From: JAIBBG01 sp043748015
GTDB taxonomy: Bacteria > Bacteroidota > Bacteroidia > Flavobacteriales_D > Sanyastnellaceae
Length of the DNA: 43,708 nt
Reading direction: 5' to 3'
Assembly: GCA_043748015.1 (NCBI GenBank)
Contig: JAYTOA010000021.1
Coordinates: forward strand, 1-43,708
Shown: positions 42,986 through 43,708 of the stretch, piece after piece
Position numbering within the stretch: the stretch's first letter is position 1
Layout of the letters: each line of letters starts with the position of its first letter
Program-made: the position numbers and the translations under genes
Notes under the pieces: model-generated
Told to the model about the DNA's origin: nothing
Databases searched by the model: none
Seen by the model: the letters and a program-made list of their open reading frames with translations, nothing else

Positions 42986-43647
42986 TTGGCAGCTTGTTTG
43001 GATTTTCCCATCCATGATTTCATGATACCGATGAAGATGGGTAACAGAGAAATTCCGATGATGAGAAAGACTACGATTTCGAAATTGTTTTTCACTATTT
43101 CGAAATTGCCGCAGGTATAGCCGAGCATTCCAACGCCCACTACCCAAAGAATGGCGCCGAGAATACACACCGTGATGTATCGCTTATACGGCATATTGCT
43201 GGCACCGGCAACGAATGGCGCAATGGTGCGAACGATCGGAACAAAACGCGCCATGATGATGGCTTGCCTTCCGTACTTCTCATAAAACTTTTCGGTACGC
43301 GTGATGTATTCGCGTTTGAAGAATAGAATGCGTTCGCGCTTTTTGATTTGCTCACTGAAAAATTTCCCGACGAAATAATTTAGGTTATCTCCGCACAATG
43401 CGGCACCAATAAGTAGCGGAATCAATACCCAGATATTCAATCCAACATTGTCGTTTGCAGCAGCAAGTGCTCCTGCAGCAAAAAGAAGAGAATCACCGGG
43501 TAAAAACGGCATCACGATCAAACCCGTTTCAACAAATACGATGAGAAACAGAATACCGTAAATGAGAGTGCCATAGTTCAATATCATCATATTCAGATGC
43601 TCGTCGATGTGCAAGACGAAGTCCATCAATCCTTTGATTATTTCCAT
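42982..43647 (-). CDS. DedA-family membrane protein
   Basis: This 221-residue inner-membrane protein has the DedA (SNARE-associated/VTT) features. Hydrophobic segments flank VETGLIVMPFLPGDSLLFAAG, and GAALCGDNLNYFVGKFF and ARFVPIVRTIAPFVAGAS follow, the last with the conserved R-x-x-P-x-x-R-x-x-x-P-x-x-AG pattern. Members translocate lipid carriers such as undecaprenyl phosphate, which would suit a polysaccharide locus, but many DedA genes are far from such loci. The left boundary of the operon is beyond this gene, and the 61 bases to the window end show no gene. Confidence 0.88.
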   Translation of the reverse strand: MEIIKGLMDFVLHIDEHLNMMILNYGTLIYGILFLIVFVETGLIVMPFLPGDSLLFAAGALAAANDNVGLNIWVLIPLLIGAALCGDNLNYFVGKFFSEQIKKRERILFFKREYITRTEKFYEKYGRQAIIMARFVPIVRTIAPFVAGASNMPYKRYITVCILGAILWVVGVGMLGYTCGNFEIVKNNFEIVVFLIIGISLLPIFIGIMKSWMGKSKQAAN

Positions 43648-43708
43648 GGCGCGAAGATGAGAAGAAATTGAGTTTTGAGATTGGTGAAGTTGGAAAGGGG
43701 TGGTGGCG

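Noticed and set aside
1..43708. CRISPR array, tRNA, rRNA, toxin-antitoxin or restriction genes
   Set aside because: I looked for repeated spacers, T-loop words such as GTTCGAATC in intergenic DNA, and small toxin-like pairs, and found none. The GGTTCGAAC at 12545 lies inside the YfhO-like coding sequence.

Overview
The window looks like chromosomal DNA of a member of the Bacteroidota. The signs are a secreted protein with a C-terminal type IX secretion (T9SS) sorting domain, small families typical of that phylum (DUF4834-like, DUF4924-like), stand-alone MnmD, PD40/TPR and Asp-box surface proteins, few Shine-Dalgarno-like sites, and many genes joined by 4-bp ATGA overlaps. Genus and order cannot be told from the sequence alone. 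No rRNA, tRNA, CRISPR array, phage or plasmid replication gene was seen, and no gene-free stretch exceeds 300 bases.

Positions 1-5009 are an accessory region. The end of an IS21-like element lies at the left edge and cuts the 5' end of a secreted propeller-like gene. A complete IS3-family element (599-2155, 4-bp target duplication GTTG) then splits that gene. The broken gene is a paralogue of the intact gene at 3277-4515. Each copy is followed, through an ATGA overlap, by a small exported thioredoxin-like protein with an NCxGC motif. This makes a duplicated two-gene cassette of unknown function, the best candidate here for an undescribed system.

Positions 5027-25882 are mostly housekeeping and envelope genes: an OmpH/Skp-like chaperone group, a DUF1853-like protein, a GNAT/Fe-S/MFS operon, a YfhO-like giant membrane protein with a second polytopic protein, an Asp-box propeller protein, an M42 aminopeptidase, MnmD, a Nudix hydrolase, MurQ, a TPR/PD40 protein and a T9SS cargo.

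Positions 26052-43647 read leftwards as one long, tightly packed surface-polysaccharide locus. In transcription order it holds DedA, AroE, a NeuD/PglD-like acetyltransferase, the Wzm/Wzt ABC exporter (Wzt with a C-terminal extension), a double FkbM methyltransferase, a GT11 fucosyltransferase, a glycosyltransferase-methyltransferase fusion, a GT8-like transferase, FdtA and FdtB (dTDP-3-amino-3,6-dideoxyhexose synthesis), four GT2-like proteins, an RgpF-like protein, and an exported GH2 beta-mannosidase coupled by ATGA to the last transferase. Together these could build a fucosylated, 3-amino-sugar-containing and probably methyl-modified O-polysaccharide exported by an ABC transporter. Genes for making dTDP-4-keto-6-deoxyglucose (rmlA/rmlB) and for chain initiation are not in the window.
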